NCBI RefSeq assembly: GCF_016103465.1 | Contig: NZ_JAEEAP010000022.1 | Coordinates: forward strand, 1-44,287 | Direction of reading: 5' to 3' | Source of the DNA: Streptomyces sabulosicollis | GTDB taxonomy: Bacteria > Actinomycetota > Actinomycetes > Streptomycetales > Streptomycetaceae | Length of the DNA: 44,287 bases | Part shown: positions 17,399-26,086 of the stretch, one piece after another | How positions within the stretch are numbered: position 1 is the first letter of the stretch | Layout: each line of letters begins with the position of its first letter | The notes under the pieces: model-generated | Told to the model about the DNA's origin: nothing | Databases searched by the model: none | Seen by the model: only the letters and a program-made list of their open reading frames with translations | Program-made: the position numbers and the translations under genes

Positions 17399-18289
17399 CT
17401 ACTGCTGGAGCATGTCCTGGAAGTCCACGGTGTCCGAGGAGGGCGGCTCGGTGACCGTCACACTGGTGCCGTAGTCCGAGTAGTAGACCGTGGAGTCGTA
17501 GGCGCCGCTGTTGCTCTGCGCCTGCTCACGCTTCTTGACCAGCAGGTTCTCCTCGTCCACCCACAGGTCGATGGTCTCGGTGTCCATGCCGGAGGACTCC
17601 AGCTGCTTCTGCAGCGCGTCCAGGTCCGACTGGCTGAGCTCCTTGGACTGCATCTTGGCGATCTCGGAGACCTTGACCGTGCCCGTGTAGTGGGTGGCCT
17701 TGACGCCCTTCACGTCCTCGCTGCCCACGCTCTTGACCTTGCCCGTGGCCAGCAGCAGCTCCACCGAGCGCGACGGGTTGTTGTTCTGCATCTGGTCCTT
17801 CAGGAAGGCGCCCGAGGGCCCCGCCTTCTGGGCCAGCACGTCGTAGTCGTACTTCACCCAGTGCTTGCCGCTGCCCGCCTGCGCGGCGAACTCGTCGCCC
17901 ATGTTCAGGAACATCGCGTCGGGCGTGTACCGGGCGTCCATCGGCTTGCCCGCGATCGGGGACGAGGCGATGGCACCGCCGTTCTGGGTGATGGACATGT
18001 TGGCCCGGATGCCGTTGGCCCAGTCCATGTCGCCGGACATCTGCGAGTTCTGCTCGCCCATCTTGGTGGTGCCCTCGACCTTGGCAGAGTTCTTCTTGTC
18101 CGTCTGCTGCGAGGCCAGCTTGAGCGCCGCCAGCGGGCTCAGCGCGGACTGCCCGGACTTGTCGCCGCCGGTCTTCTCGCCGGCCTTGTCGTCGTCGGAC
18201 TTCTCGCTCCCGCACGCGGTGAGGCCCACCATCAGGACGAGACTTCCAGCGGCTATCGCCCAACGCGCACCGACATGAGTACCGCGCAC
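17399..18289 (-). CDS. Lipoprotein (LppX/LprG-like superfamily candidate)
   Basis: 296 aa, GTG start at 18289 with AGGGGGAG six bases upstream. The N-terminal signal (MRGTHVGARWAIAAGSLVLM) ends in a lipobox LTAC with Cys26, so the protein is predicted to be lipid-anchored outside the membrane. A Lys/Asp/Ser-rich linker follows, then a beta-rich domain of the type in actinomycete lipoproteins (DMDWANGIRANMSI, KSVGSEDVKGVKATHYTGTVKV, TETIDLWVDEENLLVKKREQ). The LppX/LprAFG relation is an inference from this layout. Lone gene between the rplA terminator and the rplJ promoter; Streptomyces carry a lipoprotein gene at this place. A -10-like TAGAGT lies at 18340-18335 without a good -35. Confidence 0.8.
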   Translation of the reverse strand: MRGTHVGARWAIAAGSLVLMVGLTACGSEKSDDDKAGEKTGGDKSGQSALSPLAALKLASQQTDKKNSAKVEGTTKMGEQNSQMSGDMDWANGIRANMSITQNGGAIASSPIAGKPMDARYTPDAMFLNMGDEFAAQAGSGKHWVKYDYDVLAQKAGPSGAFLKDQMQNNNPSRSVELLLATGKVKSVGSEDVKGVKATHYTGTVKVSEIAKMQSKELSQSDLDALQKQLESSGMDTETIDLWVDEENLLVKKREQAQSNSGAYDSTVYYSDYGTSVTVTEPPSSDTVDFQDMLQQ

Positions 18290-18365
18290 GGCTCCCCCTA
18301 GTTTTTATTTCTCTTTTACGTCTTGTGCAGAGTGACTCTAGCGGAGGGGGCCGACAACGGAAGAC

Positions 18366-18405
18366 GCCGGGCCCCCGCACCTTCGACGCGGTGCGGGGGC
18401 CCGGC
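18366..18405 (-). terminator. rplKA terminator
   Basis: Perfect 16-bp arms 18366-18381 and 18390-18405 around an 8-nt loop, 36 nt after the rplA stop. One of the strongest hairpins in the window; followed by CTTCCG rather than a T-run. Confidence 0.85.
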
Positions 18406-18440
18406 GGTTGCACACCGTGGTGCGCCGGTCAGGGGCTGCC

Positions 18441-19160
18441 TCAGACGGCCTCTTCCTCGACCAGCAGGTTGCGGGTGCGGTTGGCGTCCAGCGGGATGCC
18501 GGGGCCCATCGTGGTGGTCAGGGTCGCCTTCTTGATGTAGCGGCCCTTCGCGGCGGACGGCTTGAGACGGTTGATCTCCTCGAGCGCCGCGGCGTAGTTC
18601 TCCACCAGCTTGGTCTCGTCGAACGAGAGCTTGCCGATGATGAAGTGCAGGTTGGCGTGCTTGTCGACGCGGAACTCGATCTTGCCGCCCTTGATGTCCG
18701 TGACGGCCTTGGCCACGTCCGGGGTGACGGTGCCGGTCTTCGGGTTCGGCATCAGACCACGCGGACCGAGCACCCGGCCGAGGCGGCCGACCTTGCCCAT
18801 GAGGTCCGGGGTGGCGACGACGGCGTCGAAGTCCAGACGGCCCTTGGACACCTCGTCGATGAGCTCGTCGGAGCCGACGATGTCGGCGCCGGCGGCCTCC
18901 GCGGCCGCAGCACGGTCACCGGTCGCGAAGACCAGGACCCGGGCGGTCTTACCGGTGCCGTGCGGCAGGTTCACGGTGCCACGGACCATCTGGTCGGCCT
19001 TGCGCGGGTCGACGCCCAGGCGCATGGCGACCTCGACGGTCGCGTCGAACTTGGTGGTGGAGGTGTCCTTCGCCAGCCGGACGGCCTCGAGCGGGGCGTA
19101 CGCGCGCTCCCGGTCGATCTTGGCGTCCGCAGCGCGGAGGGTCTTGCTGCGCTTGCTCAC
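18441..19160 (-). CDS. rplA: 50S ribosomal protein L1
   Basis: 239 aa, GTG start at 19160 with AGGAG upstream. L1 forms the mobile stalk at the E site. Characteristic segments are [30 protein letters not shown] and [18 protein letters not shown]. It follows rplK by 95 bp; a small GGGCCA/TGGCCC hairpin (19194-19210) lies in that gap. L1 usually represses the L11 operon translationally, but I cannot place the site. Confidence 0.98.
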   Translation of the reverse strand: MSKRSKTLRAADAKIDRERAYAPLEAVRLAKDTSTTKFDATVEVAMRLGVDPRKADQMVRGTVNLPHGTGKTARVLVFATGDRAAAAEAAGADIVGSDELIDEVSKGRLDFDAVVATPDLMGKVGRLGRVLGPRGLMPNPKTGTVTPDVAKAVTDIKGGKIEFRVDKHANLHFIIGKLSFDETKLVENYAAALEEINRLKPSAAKGRYIKKATLTTTMGPGIPLDANRTRNLLVEEEAV

Positions 19161-19255
19161 TCTTGCTCCTGGTGTCTGTGGAGTTCGTGGTCCGGGCCAG
19201 CGCTTGGCCCTGCCACAGGTGGCCGCGGGGGCTGTCGGCCCTCGCGCGTGAGGTG

Positions 19256-19690
19256 TCAGCCCTCGACCGTGATGCCCATGGAGCGGGCGGTGCCGGCGAT
19301 GATCTTCTCGGCGGCGTCCAGGTCGTTGGCGTTCAGGTCGGGCATCTTGGTGGTGGCGATCTCACGCACCTGGTCGCGGGTGATCTTGGCGACCTTGGTC
19401 TTGTGCGGCTCGCCGGAGCCCTTCTCCACGCCCGCGGCCTTGAGGATCAGCTTGGCGGCCGGCGGGGTCTTGGTCACGAAGGTGAAGGAGCGGTCCTCGT
19501 AGACCGTGATCTCCACCGGCACGACCATGCCGCGCTGCGACTCGGTCGCGGCGTTGTACGCCTTGCAGAACTCCATGATGTTGACGCCGTGCTGACCCAG
19601 CGCGGGGCCGACCGGCGGGGCCGGGTTCGCGGCGCCGGCCTGGATCTGGAGCTTGATCAGCCCCGTGACCTTCTTCTTCTTGGGAGGCAT
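19256..19690 (-). CDS. rplK: 50S ribosomal protein L11
   Basis: 144 aa, ATG start at 19690 with GGAGAG upstream. The proline-rich N-terminal domain ([21 protein letters not shown]) that closes over thiostrepton and the GTPase centre is intact, as is the C-terminal rRNA-binding domain ([35 protein letters not shown]). L11 is needed for RelA activation (relC locus in actinomycetes). It sits directly after the nusG terminator and so probably has its own promoter, which I cannot locate with confidence. Confidence 0.98.
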
Positions 19691-19792
19691 GCTCTCTCCG
19701 GGTCCTAGTGAGAGGGTGTTCGCCTCCGAACCGGATCATCCGGATGGAGGCATACCGCACAACGATAACGGGTATAGCTGTGCGCCTTAAAA

Positions 19793-19836
19793 CCGAGCAG
19801 GTCAGACCGGCCGCGAAGCCCGTCTGACCTGTTCGG
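19793..19836 (-). terminator. nusG terminator
   Basis: 15-bp arms 19793-19807 and 19822-19836, followed on the minus strand by TTTTAAG. One position is an A.C mismatch on the minus strand. It lies 35 nt after the nusG stop and separates secE-nusG from rplKA. Confidence 0.8.
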
Positions 19837-19870
19837 AAGTTCTCGTGAAGAGACTCAGTTCTGCAGAGAC

Positions 19871-20707
19871 TCAGTTCTTCTGGATCTGGTCGAAGCTCAG
19901 CTCGACCGGGGTCTCCCGGCCGAAGATCTCCACCAGTCCCTTGACCTTCTTCGAGTCGGCGTTGATCTCGTTGATCGTCGCCTGCAGGGTCGCGAACGGG
20001 CCGTCGGTGACCGTGACCGAGTCGCCGACCTCGAAGTCCAGCACCTGGACCTCGACCTTGCGGCTCGGCGCCGGCACACCGCTCTCCTCGGCGGCGGCCT
20101 TGGCGGCCTTCTCCTCGGCCTCGGGGGCGAGCATCTTGACGATCTCGTCCAGGGTCAGCGGGTACGGGTCGTAGGCGTTGCCCACGAAGCCGGTGACGCC
20201 CGGGGTGTTGCGGACGACGCCCCACGACTCGTTCGTCAGGTCCATGCGGACGAGCACATAGCCGGGCAGCTTGTTCTGCCGGACGTTCTTGCGCTCGCCG
20301 TTCTTGATCTGGACGATCTCTTCCTCGGGGACCTCGGCCTGGTAGATGAATTCCTCGACGTTCAGCGAGACGGCACGCTGCTCCAGGTTGGCCTTCACGC
20401 GCTTCTCGTAGCCCGCGTAGGTGTGGATCACGTACCACTCACCGGGCAGCCCGCGCAGCTCCTCGCGGAGCGCCTCGACCGGGTCGACCTCGACCTCGGC
20501 CTCGCCCTCGGCCACGTCGTCCGCCTCGGCGTTCTCGGTCTCGAGGGCGTCCTCGTCCTCGACGCGCAGCGCGCCCTCCTCGGCGGGAACGCCCGCCGAG
20601 GCATCGGCTGCTTCAGCCTGGTCGGAGTCCGCCGCCTCGACGATGTCGAGCTCGTCCTCACGGGACTCGACGGGCTCGGCGGCGTCGTTCAGGTTCGGGT
20701 CAGACAC
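19871..20707 (-). CDS. nusG: Transcription termination/antitermination protein NusG
   Basis: 278 aa, GTG start at 20707. The first ~85 residues are an acidic Glu/Asp/Ala extension typical of actinomycete NusG. The NGN domain follows ([20 protein letters not shown] ... [13 protein letters not shown]), with a linker holding an Ala/Glu/Lys-rich insert. The C-terminal KOW domain ([18 protein letters not shown] ... [21 protein letters not shown]) completes it. NusG binds the beta' clamp helices and couples to Rho or S10. 83 bp after secE, in the classic secE-nusG pair. Confidence 0.97.
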   Translation of the reverse strand: MSDPNLNDAAEPVESREDELDIVEAADSDQAEAADASAGVPAEEGALRVEDEDALETENAEADDVAEGEAEVEVDPVEALREELRGLPGEWYVIHTYAGYEKRVKANLEQRAVSLNVEEFIYQAEVPEEEIVQIKNGERKNVRQNKLPGYVLVRMDLTNESWGVVRNTPGVTGFVGNAYDPYPLTLDEIVKMLAPEAEEKAAKAAAEESGVPAPSRKVEVQVLDFEVGDSVTVTDGPFATLQATINEINADSKKVKGLVEIFGRETPVELSFDQIQKN

Positions 20708-20745
20708 TGTGGCTGCTTCTTCCTGGCTTCAAAGGGGTGGAACGT

Positions 20746-20783
20746 GCGAAAGAGGCGACGCCGGGACAGCGGTCGCCTTTCGC
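20746..20783 (-). other. Imperfect hairpin between secE and nusG
   Basis: Outer arms GCGAAAG/CTTTCGC and inner arms GCGAC/GTCGC with a 2-nt bulge, beginning 8 nt after the secE stop. No T-run. It may lower expression of nusG relative to secE or be a processing site. Confidence 0.45.
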
Positions 20784-20790
20784 GAGGGCC

Positions 20791-21081
20791 TCAGCCAAAG
20801 ACGTACTTGATGGCGTTGTTGAACCCATAGTCAATCACGGTCACGATGCCGATCATGATGACGACGAAGACGATCACCACACTGGTGTACGTCGACAGCT
20901 GGCTGCGCGTGGGCCAGACGACCTTCCGCAGCTCAGCGATGATCTGGCGGTAGAAAAGCGCGAGCCGGCCGAAGGGCCCCTTCTTCGCGCGCTTACCACC
21001 ACGACGACCCCGCTTGGTCGTCACCTCATCCTCGGGACGACCGCTCTCAGGCGTCGCGGTGGAGCCCAGGGCTTCCGTCAC
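20791..21081 (-). CDS. secE: Preprotein translocase subunit SecE
   Basis: 96 aa, GTG start at 21081. A basic, Gly/Arg/Lys-rich N-terminus (TKRGRRGGKRAKKGP) precedes the conserved amphipathic helix YRQIIAELRKVVWPTRSQL. One membrane segment follows (VVIVFVVIMIGIVTVIDYGF). It clamps SecY in the Sec channel. It lies 108 bp after tRNA-Trp and 83 bp before nusG. Confidence 0.97.
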   Translation of the reverse strand: MTEALGSTATPESGRPEDEVTTKRGRRGGKRAKKGPFGRLALFYRQIIAELRKVVWPTRSQLSTYTSVVIVFVVIMIGIVTVIDYGFNNAIKYVFG

Positions 21082-21188
21082 TCGTCCTCACCTGAATCCG
21101 GGTCGTGGCCGTGCCGCGTCCGGCCCGGCCGCACAGCGGTGCTTGTCCTTGCGTACGCATGCACGCACCCTCATCACAGTGCGTGTAG

Positions 21189-21261
21189 CAGGGCCGGAGG
21201 GACTTGAACCCCCAACCGCTGGTTTTGGAGACCAGTGCTCTACCAATTGAGCTACGACCCT
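21189..21261 (-). tRNA. tRNA-Trp (CCA)
   Basis: 73 nt. Acceptor AGGGTCG pairs with CGGCCCT (one U.G), discriminator G. Anticodon stem CTGGT/ACCAG with loop CTCCAAA gives anticodon CCA, and the T-arm GGTTCAAGTCC is normal. 3' CCA is not encoded. The tRNA-Trp-secE-nusG order is conserved in actinobacteria. Confidence 0.96.
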
Positions 21262-21274
21262 TTGCGGCACTCCC

Positions 21275-21280
21275 AACCTA
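21275..21280 (-). promoter_or_regulatory. Possible -10 of the tRNA-Trp promoter
   Basis: TAGGTT on the minus strand, 14 nt upstream of the tRNA 5' end. No good -35 is seen 16-18 bp upstream, so support is limited to the hexamer and its position. Confidence 0.35.
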
Positions 21281-21442
21281 CCGCATACACCCGGCTGCAC
21301 GGAGTGTGCGGTCGGATGCGGCTGTTGATCGGCCAACGACGGATGAGTGTACGTGCTTGACGGCCGGGCGTCGAACGAGAAGCGCGCGAAGTCTCCGCAA
21401 ACCCGTGTGCCACCCATTTCGCCCGTCTGCGACGATGCATCT

Positions 21443-22681
21443 ATGACCGCTGCTACTCCCCCCGTACAGTCCCCGACCGACCGGCGGGTATCGGCCCGGA
21501 TCGGCTCGATCTCCGAGTCCGCGACCCTCGCCGTCGACGCCAAGGCCAAGGCCCTCAAGGCCGCGGGCCGTCCGGTGATCGGCTTCGGCGCCGGTGAGCC
21601 CGACTTCCCCACGCCCGACTACATCGTCGACGCCGCGGCCGCGGCGTGCCGCGACCCCAAGTACCACCGGTACACCCCGGCCGGCGGCCTCCCCGAGCTC
21701 AAGGCCGCGATCGCCGCGAAGACGCTGCGCGACAGCGGGTACGAGGTCGAGGCGGCCCAGGTCCTGGTGACCAATGGCGGCAAGCAGGCGATCTACGAGG
21801 CGTTCGCCGCGATCCTGGACCCGGGCGACGAGGTCATCGTCCCCGCGCCCTACTGGACCACCTACCCGGAGTCGATCCGGCTGGCCGGCGGTGTCCCGGT
21901 GGAGGTCGTCGCCGACGAGACGACCGGCTACCGCGTCTCCGTCGAGCAGCTGGAGGCGGCCCGCACCAAGAACACCAAGGTGCTGCTCTTCGTCTCCCCC
22001 TCGAACCCCACCGGCGCGGTCTACAGCCGTGAGCAGGTCGAGGCGATCGGCCGCTGGGCCGCCGACAACGGGCTGTGGGTACTGACCGACGAGATCTACG
22101 AGCACCTGGTCTACGGCGACGCCCAGTTCCACTCCCTGCCGGTCGTGGTGCCCGAGCTGGCCGACAAGTGCATCGTGGTCAACGGGGTCGCCAAGACGTA
22201 CGCGATGACCGGCTGGCGGGTGGGCTGGGTCATCGGCCCCAAGGACGTCATCAAGGCCGCGACCAACCTGCAGTCGCACGCCACCTCGAATGTGAGCAAT
22301 GTCGCTCAGGTCGCGGCGCTGACCGCCGTCTCGGGCGACCTCGACGCCGTCTCCGCGATGCGCGAGGCGTTCGACCGCCGCCGCCGCACCATCGTGCGGA
22401 TGCTGAACGAGATCGACGGCGTCGAGTGCCCGGAGCCGGAGGGCGCCTTCTACGCCTACCCCTCGGTCAAGGGGCTGCTCGGCAAGGAGATCCGTGGCAA
22501 GCGGCCGCGCACCACCGTCGAGCTGGCCGAGATCATCCTGGAGGAGGCCGAGGTCGCGGTGGTGCCGGGTGAGGCGTTCGGCACCCCGGGCTATCTGCGG
22601 CTGTCCTACGCGCTGGGCGACGAGGACCTCGTCGAGGGCGTCTCCCGGCTCCAGAAGCTGCTGGGCGAGGCGGCCGCGTAA
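21443..22681 (+). CDS. aspC: PLP-dependent aminotransferase class I (aspartate aminotransferase type)
   Basis: 412 aa from the ATG at 21443 ([20 protein letters not shown]), chosen because the family N-terminus begins here; no clear RBS precedes it. It transfers amino groups with pyridoxal phosphate, most likely aspartate/2-oxoglutarate. Visible are [26 protein letters not shown] (Asn-Pro), the PLP-lysine segment [16 protein letters not shown] and the C-terminal substrate-Arg region ([10 protein letters not shown]). Divergent from tRNA-Trp and followed by a strong terminator. Substrate preference cannot be fixed by sequence alone. Confidence 0.9.
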   Translation: MTAATPPVQSPTDRRVSARIGSISESATLAVDAKAKALKAAGRPVIGFGAGEPDFPTPDYIVDAAAAACRDPKYHRYTPAGGLPELKAAIAAKTLRDSGYEVEAAQVLVTNGGKQAIYEAFAAILDPGDEVIVPAPYWTTYPESIRLAGGVPVEVVADETTGYRVSVEQLEAARTKNTKVLLFVSPSNPTGAVYSREQVEAIGRWAADNGLWVLTDEIYEHLVYGDAQFHSLPVVVPELADKCIVVNGVAKTYAMTGWRVGWVIGPKDVIKAATNLQSHATSNVSNVAQVAALTAVSGDLDAVSAMREAFDRRRRTIVRMLNEIDGVECPEPEGAFYAYPSVKGLLGKEIRGKRPRTTVELAEIILEEAEVAVVPGEAFGTPGYLRLSYALGDEDLVEGVSRLQKLLGEAAA

Positions 22682-22720
22682 GGCACCCCGCCTTCGTACG
22701 GGCGATCCGTGCACACGGAA

Positions 22721-22762
22721 GGAACGGGCCGGAGTCCGCGGGGGCGGATTCCGGCCCGTTCC
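22721..22762 (+). terminator. aspC terminator
   Basis: 19-bp arms 22721-22739 and 22744-22762 with a GGGG loop. The single irregular pair is G.U in plus-strand RNA and C.A on the minus strand, so it is built for aspC. No T-run. Confidence 0.85.
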
Positions 22763-22830
22763 CCATGCGCGCACCTCCCCGTTCGGGGAAAGCGGTACCG
22801 ACGGGTCCGGACGTGCGGCAGTATCTGCAG

Positions 22831-23844
22831 ATGGCACGCGATGTACACCTGCTCCCCAAAGCGCATCTGCATCTCCACTTCACCGGCTCCATGCGCCCCG
22901 CGACCCTCCTCGAACTGGCCGACAAGTACGGCGTCCACCTCCCCGAGGCACTGAGCGGCGGCGAGCCGCCGAAGCTGCGCGCCACCGATGAGCGCGGCTG
23001 GTTCCGCTTCCAGCGGCTGTACGACATCGCACGTTCCTGCCTGCGGGAGGCCGACGACATCCGGCGGCTGGTGCGCGAGGCGGCCCAGGAGGACGTGCGG
23101 GACGGGGCCCAGTGGCTGGAGATCCAGGTGGACCCCACCTCCTACGCCCCGCGCCTGGGCGGCCTGACCCCCGCGATGGAGGTCATCCTGGACGCGGTCG
23201 AGAGCGCCTCGGCGGAGACCGGTCTGGGGATCAGGGTGGTGGTCGCCGCCAACCGCATGAAGCATCCGCTGGAGGCGCGCACCCTCGCCCGGCTCGCGGT
23301 GCGCTTCGCGGACCGCGGCGTCGTCGGCTTCGGCCTCTCCAACGACGAACGGCGCGGGTTCGCCCGCGACTTCGACCGGGCCTTCGCCATCGCCCGGGAG
23401 GGCGGTCTGCTGGCGGCGCCGCACGGCGGCGAGCTGTCGGGCCCCGGCAGCGTGCGGGACTGCCTGGACGACCTCGGCGCGGCCCGGGTCGGCCACGGGG
23501 TGCGCGCGGCGGAGGACCCGCGGCTGCTCGCCCGGCTCGCCGAGCGCCAGGTGACCTGCGAGGTGTGCCCGTCGTCGAACGTGGCGCTGGGGGTCTACGA
23601 GAAGCCGGAGGACGTCCCGCTGCGCACGCTGTACGACGCGGGGGTGCCGATGGCGCTCGGGGCGGACGACCCGCTGCTCTTCGGGTCGCGGCTGGCGGCG
23701 CAGTACGAGCTGGCGCGCGAGCGCCACGGCTTCACGGACGCCGAACTGGCCGAGCTGGCGCGTCAGTCGGTGCGCGGTTCGGCGGCGCCGGAGGAGGTCC
23801 GGACGCGGATGCTGGCGGAGATCGACGACTGGCTGGCGGGCTGA
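22831..23844 (+). CDS. Adenosine deaminase family protein
   Basis: 337 aa from the ATG at 22831 (MARDVHLLPKAHLHLH). No SD sequence is present. CAGTAT ends 7 nt before the ATG, so a leaderless transcript is possible. The family hydrolytically deaminates adenosine or related purines using one zinc. Visible are metal ligands His14 and His16 (HLHFTGS), HGGE (classic HAGE), CPSSNVALG, and ADDPLLFGS with the terminal Asp pair. The usual HLDG is HFTG here, so the Asp that contacts the ribose 5'-OH in classic enzymes is Thr18; the substrate may differ from adenosine. Converges on murB. Confidence 0.85.
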   Translation: MARDVHLLPKAHLHLHFTGSMRPATLLELADKYGVHLPEALSGGEPPKLRATDERGWFRFQRLYDIARSCLREADDIRRLVREAAQEDVRDGAQWLEIQVDPTSYAPRLGGLTPAMEVILDAVESASAETGLGIRVVVAANRMKHPLEARTLARLAVRFADRGVVGFGLSNDERRGFARDFDRAFAIAREGGLLAAPHGGELSGPGSVRDCLDDLGAARVGHGVRAAEDPRLLARLAERQVTCEVCPSSNVALGVYEKPEDVPLRTLYDAGVPMALGADDPLLFGSRLAAQYELARERHGFTDAELAELARQSVRGSAAPEEVRTRMLAEIDDWLAG

Positions 23845-23845
23845 A

Positions 23846-23869
23846 GCACAGCGTCACGTGACACTGTGC
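23846..23869 (-). terminator. murB / adenosine deaminase shared terminator hairpin
   Basis: GCACAG and CTGTGC arms around GTCAC/GTGAC. The whole 24-bp palindrome pairs fully in minus-strand RNA (one U.G) but has a C.A mismatch in plus-strand RNA. It lies 10 nt after the murB stop and 2 nt after the convergent gene. Confidence 0.65.
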
Positions 23870-23878
23870 GGGTGAGTC

Positions 23879-24934
23879 TCAGAGGCTCACACCCACCGTC
23901 ACCGGCTCGTTGACCAGCCGGATCCCGAACGCCTCCTCGACCCCGGCCACCACCTCGCGGGCCAGCGCCAGCAGGTCCTCGGTCGTGGCCTGGCCCCGGT
24001 TGGTGAGGGCGAGCGTGTGCTTGGTGGAGATCCGGGCCGGTCCGGTGCCGTAGCCCTTGGTGAAGCCCGCCTTGTCGATCAGCCAGGCCGCGGAGGTCTT
24101 GACCAGACCGTCGCCCGCCGGGAAGGCGGGCGGCGCGGTGTCCGGGCCCAGGCGTTCGGCGACGCGGGTCAGGAAGGCGGCGTAGGCGTCCTGGTCGAGC
24201 ACCGGGTTGGTGAAGAACGACCCCGCGGACCAGGTGTCGTGGTCCTCGGGGTCGAGCACCATGCCCTTGCCCGCGCGCAGTCCGAGGACGGTCTCGCGGG
24301 CGACGGCGGCCGGCACCCGGTCCCCGACCTCGACGCCGAGCACCCGCGCGGTCTCGGCGTACCGGACGGGCGCGGAGAGCCCGTCCGCGTCCTCCAGTTC
24401 GAAGCGGACCCGGAGCACCACATGGCGGTCCGGGTCGGCCTTGAAGCGGCTGTGGCGGTAGGAGAAGGCGCAGTCGGCGTTCGGGATCGTGACGACCTCG
24501 TCGGCGCGGCGGTCGTAGGCGATCACCTCGGTGATCGTGGCGGAGACCTCCTGGCCGTAGGCGCCGACGTTCTGTATCGGCGTGGCGCCCGCGGAGCCGG
24601 GGATTCCGGCGAGGCATTCGATGCCCGCGAGCCCCGCCCGGACCGTACGGGCCACGGCGGCCGACCAGTTCTCGCCCGCGGCGAGCTCCAGGTGGGTGCC
24701 GTCGAGTGTGAAGCCGCTGGTGGCGATGTGCAGGGCGGTGCCGTCGAAGCCCTTGTCGGCGATGACCAGATTGCTGCCGCCGCCGATCACCAGCAGCGGG
24801 GTCCCGGCCGCGTCGGCCTCACGGACCGCGGCGATGACCTCGTCGTCGGTGGTGGCCGTGAGCAGCCGGTTGGCCGGTCCGCCGAGGCGGAAGGTGGTGA
24901 GGGGCGCGAGAGGGGCGTCGTGGAGTTCCTGCAC
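23879..24934 (-). CDS. murB: UDP-N-acetylenolpyruvoylglucosamine reductase
   Basis: 351 aa from the GTG at 24934 (VQELHDAPLAPLTTFRLGG). Upstream in-frame codons give low-complexity sequence. It reduces UDP-GlcNAc-enolpyruvate to UDP-MurNAc with FAD and NADPH. Visible are the FAD loop IGGGSNLVIAD, GIPGSAGATPIQNVGAYGQEV, SYRHSRFK with the catalytic Arg, the proton-donor Ser in SAGSFFTNPV and the final Glu in NEPVTVG. Start context: TACTCT lies 7 nt before the GTG and there is no SD, so the mRNA may be leaderless. Followed by the hairpin at 23846. Confidence 0.95.
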   Translation of the reverse strand: MQELHDAPLAPLTTFRLGGPANRLLTATTDDEVIAAVREADAAGTPLLVIGGGSNLVIADKGFDGTALHIATSGFTLDGTHLELAAGENWSAAVARTVRAGLAGIECLAGIPGSAGATPIQNVGAYGQEVSATITEVIAYDRRADEVVTIPNADCAFSYRHSRFKADPDRHVVLRVRFELEDADGLSAPVRYAETARVLGVEVGDRVPAAVARETVLGLRAGKGMVLDPEDHDTWSAGSFFTNPVLDQDAYAAFLTRVAERLGPDTAPPAFPAGDGLVKTSAAWLIDKAGFTKGYGTGPARISTKHTLALTNRGQATTEDLLALAREVVAGVEEAFGIRLVNEPVTVGVSL

Positions 24935-25100
24935 GCGCTCAAGAGTACGGGGGCGCCCCCTGGGGTCCTCGCGGCGGCCGCCCCCGGTGTGGGGAGTCCG
25001 GGGGCCGGCGGGCCTGCGGGCCATCAGGGGCTCGGACGGGCCGCACACGCTCCCGCGTGCTCTCATCCGCCCGGGGGCCGCATCGGGCGCGGTCGAGCGC

Positions 25101-25535
25101 TCAGACGAGCCGTACCACGGCGCGGGCCCGGCCCAGCACCTTCTGGCCGGCGCTGGTCGCCGTGATGTCGAGGCGCACCGTACGGGCCTCGTCGTCCAGC
25201 TTGGCGGTCACCTTGGCGCCGATCTCGATGACCGCGCCCTTGTCGTCGTTGGGGACCACGACCGGCCGGGTGAAGCGGACGCCGTACTCGACGAGGGCGC
25301 CGGGGTCGCCGGCCCACTCGGTCACCACCCGGGCCGCCTCGGCCATGGTGTAGGCGCCGTGCGCGATGACGTCGGGGAGGCCGACCTCCTTGGCGAACTT
25401 CTCGTTCCAGTGGATCGGGTTGAAGTCACCCGACGCGCCCGCGTAGCGCACGAGGTCGGCGCGGTTCACCCGGAACTCGCGCACCGGCACCTCGGTGCCG
25501 ACCTCCACCGCGTCGTACGAGATCCTGGCCGTCAT
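25101..25535 (-). CDS. hadB: MaoC-type (R)-hydroxyacyl dehydratase, HadB-like
   Basis: 144 aa, ATG start overlapping the hadA-like stop as ATGA. A hot-dog-fold hydratase: the catalytic loop GDFNPIHWNEKFAKEVGLPDVIAHG carries the Asp/His pair of the MaoC/hydratase-2 motif. In mycobacteria HadB pairs with HadA or HadC to dehydrate beta-hydroxyacyl-ACP in FAS-II. Streptomyces make no mycolic acids, so the physiological substrate here is unknown. Gene symbol by analogy of sequence type and gene order. Confidence 0.85.
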   Translation of the reverse strand: MTARISYDAVEVGTEVPVREFRVNRADLVRYAGASGDFNPIHWNEKFAKEVGLPDVIAHGAYTMAEAARVVTEWAGDPGALVEYGVRFTRPVVVPNDDKGAVIEIGAKVTAKLDDEARTVRLDITATSAGQKVLGRARAVVRLV

Positions 25536-26002
25536 CTGCTCTCCTCCACCTCTGCGTCGGCGGCGCGGGCCACCAGCGTCGTGAACGACGTCGCTACATG
25601 ATCACCCGCCTCGTCGTGGACCTCGCCGCGGACCGACAGGATGTCGTTCCCGGCCAGCGACTTGATCGAGTCGATGATCGAGGTGACCGTCAGGCGGTCC
25701 CCGGCGCGGACCGGACGGGTGTACTCGAACCGCTGGTCGCCGTGGACCACCCGGCTGTAGTCCAGTCCCAGCTGCGGGTCCTCGACAACCTGCTTCCCGG
25801 CCGCCTTGAAGGTGATCGTGAAGACGAACGTCGGCGGGGCGATCACATCGGGGTGGCCGAGGGCCCGGGCCGCCTCGGGGTCGGTGTAGACCGGATTGGT
25901 GTCACCGAGGGACTCGGCGAATTCCCGGATCTTCTCCCGGCCGACCTCATACGGCGCGGTGGGCGGATAGGTCCGCCCCACGAAGGACTGGTCGAGCGCC
26001 AT
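25532..26002 (-). CDS. hadA: FAS1-like dehydratase-domain protein, HadA-like
   Basis: 156 aa, ATG start at 26002 with AGGAGG nine bases upstream. Begins MALDQSFVGRTYPPTAPYEVGREKI. It has the N-terminal hydratase hot-dog fold (EFAESLGDTNPVYTDPEAARALGHPDVIAPPTF) but lacks the complete Asp/His motif seen in the HadB-like partner, as expected for the non-catalytic subunit. Overlap of 4 bases with hadB and 84 bp spacing from rpmG indicate one operon. Confidence 0.85.
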   Translation of the reverse strand: MALDQSFVGRTYPPTAPYEVGREKIREFAESLGDTNPVYTDPEAARALGHPDVIAPPTFVFTITFKAAGKQVVEDPQLGLDYSRVVHGDQRFEYTRPVRAGDRLTVTSIIDSIKSLAGNDILSVRGEVHDEAGDHVATSFTTLVARAADAEVEESR

Positions 26003-26039
26003 CGGCGCACACCTCCTGCGATTGAATGACCAACGAAAC

Positions 26040-26070
26040 GAGGCCGCCCCCCGCGAGTGGGGGCGGCCTC
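26040..26070 (-). terminator. rpmG terminator or attenuator
   Basis: Perfect 12-bp arms 26040-26051 and 26059-26070, followed on the minus strand by CGTTTCGTT. It lies 16 nt after the rpmG stop and 38 nt before hadA, so hadAB expression needs read-through or a promoter that I do not see. Confidence 0.75.
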
Positions 26071-26086
26071 GAATGCGAGTTTATTG

